In this document: positions 61,628 to 64,000 of the stretch, in pieces
Layout: each line of letters begins with the position of its first letter
Numbering within the stretch: position 1 is the stretch's first letter
Notes under the pieces: generated by a model
Seen by the model: only the letters and a program-made list of their open reading frames with translations
Told to the model about the DNA's origin: nothing
The model's database searches: none
Origin: Oncomelania hupensis
Taxonomy: Eukaryota > Mollusca > Gastropoda > Littorinimorpha > Pomatiopsidae
Direction: 5' to 3'
Length of the DNA stretch: 64,000 bases
NCBI GenBank assembly: GCA_036898135.1
Contig: CM072512.1
Location: forward strand, 9,442,928 to 9,506,927
Translations under genes and position numbers: made by a program

Positions 61628-64000
61628 GTAGAATATTTTTTATTTCGACTATCCCACCTACAAAAAACATGTTCAGTTATTTTGCATCATTAAAGACACA
61701 TCATTAATTCTTAGGGGGAAAAAAAAAAGTTAATTAAGCTGAAATAATGACTTGCTATAGCCTACGTCTGTATTAATTTTAGGCCAATCTGAGTTTTAAA
61801 AAAACAAACATTTTAATTGACTTTTTTTGTTGGTTCAAGTTATGCCTTATGAAAATTCAATGACACAATGACGGGGGTCTACAAAAACAGTTTCCCACAA
61901 TTACGCTATTCATACATATTGCTGACTGTGTCATGCATTGTTATTGGCATTACGTTCGGTTTTGAAATATAGTGTAATGTTGTTGCATCAGCAGATTGAC
62001 AGATTTAGATTGATTGTATTTCGTGTTGAATTCTTAATTAGTTTTCCTTATTTTAATTTGATTAAAGGTTTTAAACTAAGTTTTTTTATTTGCATGTAAG
62101 CACAACTGAATTAATTGTTTTTGGAAAAAAATAATGTCTGTTTCCTTTTTTTTTCTTTTTTTCTTGCAGTTTACCTTGCTTGCTTTTGTAATTTTCGCCC
62201 TTAAACATGACATTGTAGTGATTATAATAATTAATTGCATTTTAACGTTTGCACTATTTGATAACACAAGCATGAATTGTTTGGCTTTGAATGCTCAAGC
62301 TCTGATTATAAAGAATTCAGTTCATTCTTACTACTGTCATTCTTCCAGCTCCTAATGGTATTACGAACTGAACTGGTTTGAAAGCAAGCTGATATTCGAT
62401 CTCTTTATTATTTGAATATATTAGTGTTTAGCTGGGTTTTGAAAGAAAGATAATACTCCCGTAATCATTTGAATTATAGTGTTTACGATTAACATTGTGG
62501 TCTCGTGCGTCGGGGATTTAATATAGTTTGATTACAAAATTAGAGAGCACCTATTTGGTACCAAAACCAAACTGATAATATCGAGATCCTGGCTTGACAA
62601 GGGAAATAATCTATCAACAAAATAACGCCCCCTCCCACCTCCCTTCTCCTCCGAACACACCCTCACTCCCTCACCCATTCTGTGTTCCCCAACCGTGTTT
62701 ACGTGCACAATTGAATGAGCAAATTAACTGACACAACCTCAAATATCCTGACTATCTTACCTTCTCGTCTCTTTTGCGTTGCATTCAGATAAAATGTTGA
62801 ACATGTCAACTTTAACAGACGTTGCTTCCTGTTGTGGGGGCTGGTAGGTAACGGTGCACAGGACTTGGACTAACTGGTCTCCAGTAGGCTTCTGTAACCC
62901 TGAAACGTGCGTACGTAGCACCTTTCTCTGCAGTGTGTTTTAGGGGAGGTAGTATAATTGTACTATTCGGTACAATTCCACTTGCCGCCTCTCATCTGTA
63001 GTGATTTCTACTTTCTGGTTTTACCATAATGCGTTCTCTGTGACACTTAACAAAGTTCTATTATTGTATATTCTTTTCTCTTCTTTGGTGGCGGCTCATT
63101 CTCATAATTAATAACACGACATGGTCCAACTTTCTTAGTAATACTTGCGTCTATTGCTACGTCTTCCTTGTCTGTAATTCATTGCGCTTAATTCTGTTCA
63201 TTTACAAATTTAACGACAGTTTTGTTCCTATGGTCCCTGTGCAGATGGCGTCTGTTTGATTGCCGTAGCTCATTGGTAGAGCGTTTGCCTGGCGCACTGA
63301 TTAAAACAGTACTCCTCTTTTAACGTTACTACCGTTTAAGGTCACAAGGCGGATAAGATCAATCAGGTTGTTGGTCCCGGCCAAACACCTTCTTTGTACC
63401 ATTTAGAATTCCTCGCTTAGCGTCACCTCGCATAAGGTAAAACCTCGGATAACGTCAACCCCGTTTTCGTTCCCCAAATGGAGACTACTGCTTAAGAGAA
63501 ATTGATGTCACAGATGACGTCATTTATGAGATCACTTCCTGTTTTGAGATGGAATTCCATCGCTCTTCTGCCTTACTATATACTATTAAGCTCATTACTC
63601 GTGCTTCTCCGAGATCTGCACAGAGACCATTAGCTTCGAGTCTTATTCTGTTGACACGGTGCTTTCGGTCTATTGACGAATGTATCCCAGTTCAAAACCT
63701 GTCTCAGCATTGAGTACATGTATATAGGGCTGTGTACATGTCTACTTGCTGTAGTTTGTCTTGTGCTTTTTGTCTTCCACACAACGACCTTCAGCCTCCC
63801 GCCATACCATCCGTGCCATGCTTTTCGTTCATTGCAGGGGGCAGTACCTCAGAGCGATTCACCGCATGACCTTCACCGAATCGTCTTTCGCACGGGCCAG
63901 CTTCCTGGATTGATCATAATATCACATGGCTTAGTACTCAGATTGACTTCATTATGACTGTGCATGGGGACACTCTACCTTCAGTGATAGATAGGGCTTG
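61628..64000. other. ADAMTS intron 12 or beyond; no further exon assigned
   Basis: A tRNA-like A box (GTAGCTCATTGGTAGAGC) occurs at 63266-63283 without a B box. A candidate acceptor at 63837 opens a frame without cysteines, which does not look like an ADAMTS spacer. Confidence 0.4.

Noticed and set aside
63258..63300. Functional tRNA gene
   Set aside because: Only an A-box half is present; there is no B box or 3' acceptor strand.
63673..63957. Candidate next ADAMTS exon from the acceptor at 63837
   Set aside because: The in-phase translation has no cysteines and no DFR-x-x-QC motif, so it does not fit the expected spacer start.

Overview
The window is eukaryotic nuclear DNA. It has spliced exons with GT-AG introns, tRNA-derived SINEs, LINEs, cut-and-paste DNA transposons, TTAGGG repeats and very long triplet microsatellites, and no operons or long intact host ORFs. 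The repeat mix and the gene content suggest a lophotrochozoan, most likely a gastropod mollusc. That is an inference; no species can be named from the sequence.

Three host genes are supported, all on the + strand. (1) At 2417-4624 are the last three coding exons of a small single-pass membrane protein (Shisa/CYYR1-like architecture, family uncertain); its 5' exons lie outside the window. (2) From 21679 to at least 61627 runs a secreted ADAMTS metalloprotease, closest in motif to the ADAMTS2/3/14 procollagen N-propeptidase group. I assembled it from 12 exons whose phases all fit: signal peptide, prodomain, furin site RRKR, catalytic HEMAHVVGLFHD, disintegrin-like/Cys-rich region and the first thrombospondin repeat (556 residues so far). 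The 3' part is missing. (3) At 30899-34942, inside the 18.4-kb third ADAMTS intron, is a phase-consistent three-exon gene for an unrecognised protein of 164 residues.

Most of the rest is transposable elements. They include RTE-like LINE fragments ending in (GGATA)n, an RNase-H LINE (57.2-59.5 kb), a second LINE ending in (TTCG)n (15.3-17.0 kb), a CR1-like RT scrap, and an abundant ~700-bp family ('family A' here) whose copies carry target-site duplications of exactly 12 bp. There are also tRNA SINEs ('B' and 'C'), a solo-LTR-like insertion with a 5-bp duplication, a PIF/Harbinger element with TTA duplications, a Tigger-derived remnant, hAT elements, and several foldback/MITE elements.

The most unusual structure is at 29322-38589. 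Two complementary halves of one hAT element are bounded by CAGGGCCGG termini and the same 5-bp duplication (CTTCA). They are separated by about 7.7 kb inserted at the element's own (TG)n tract, and that insert contains the whole three-exon gene (3). It looks like a transposon with gene cargo, an insertion into a transposon, or an assembly join at a microsatellite; the sequence alone cannot decide. Close by, another hAT element interrupts a THAP-domain coding sequence exactly between the codons for L-H and R-F-P, again with a 5-bp duplication.
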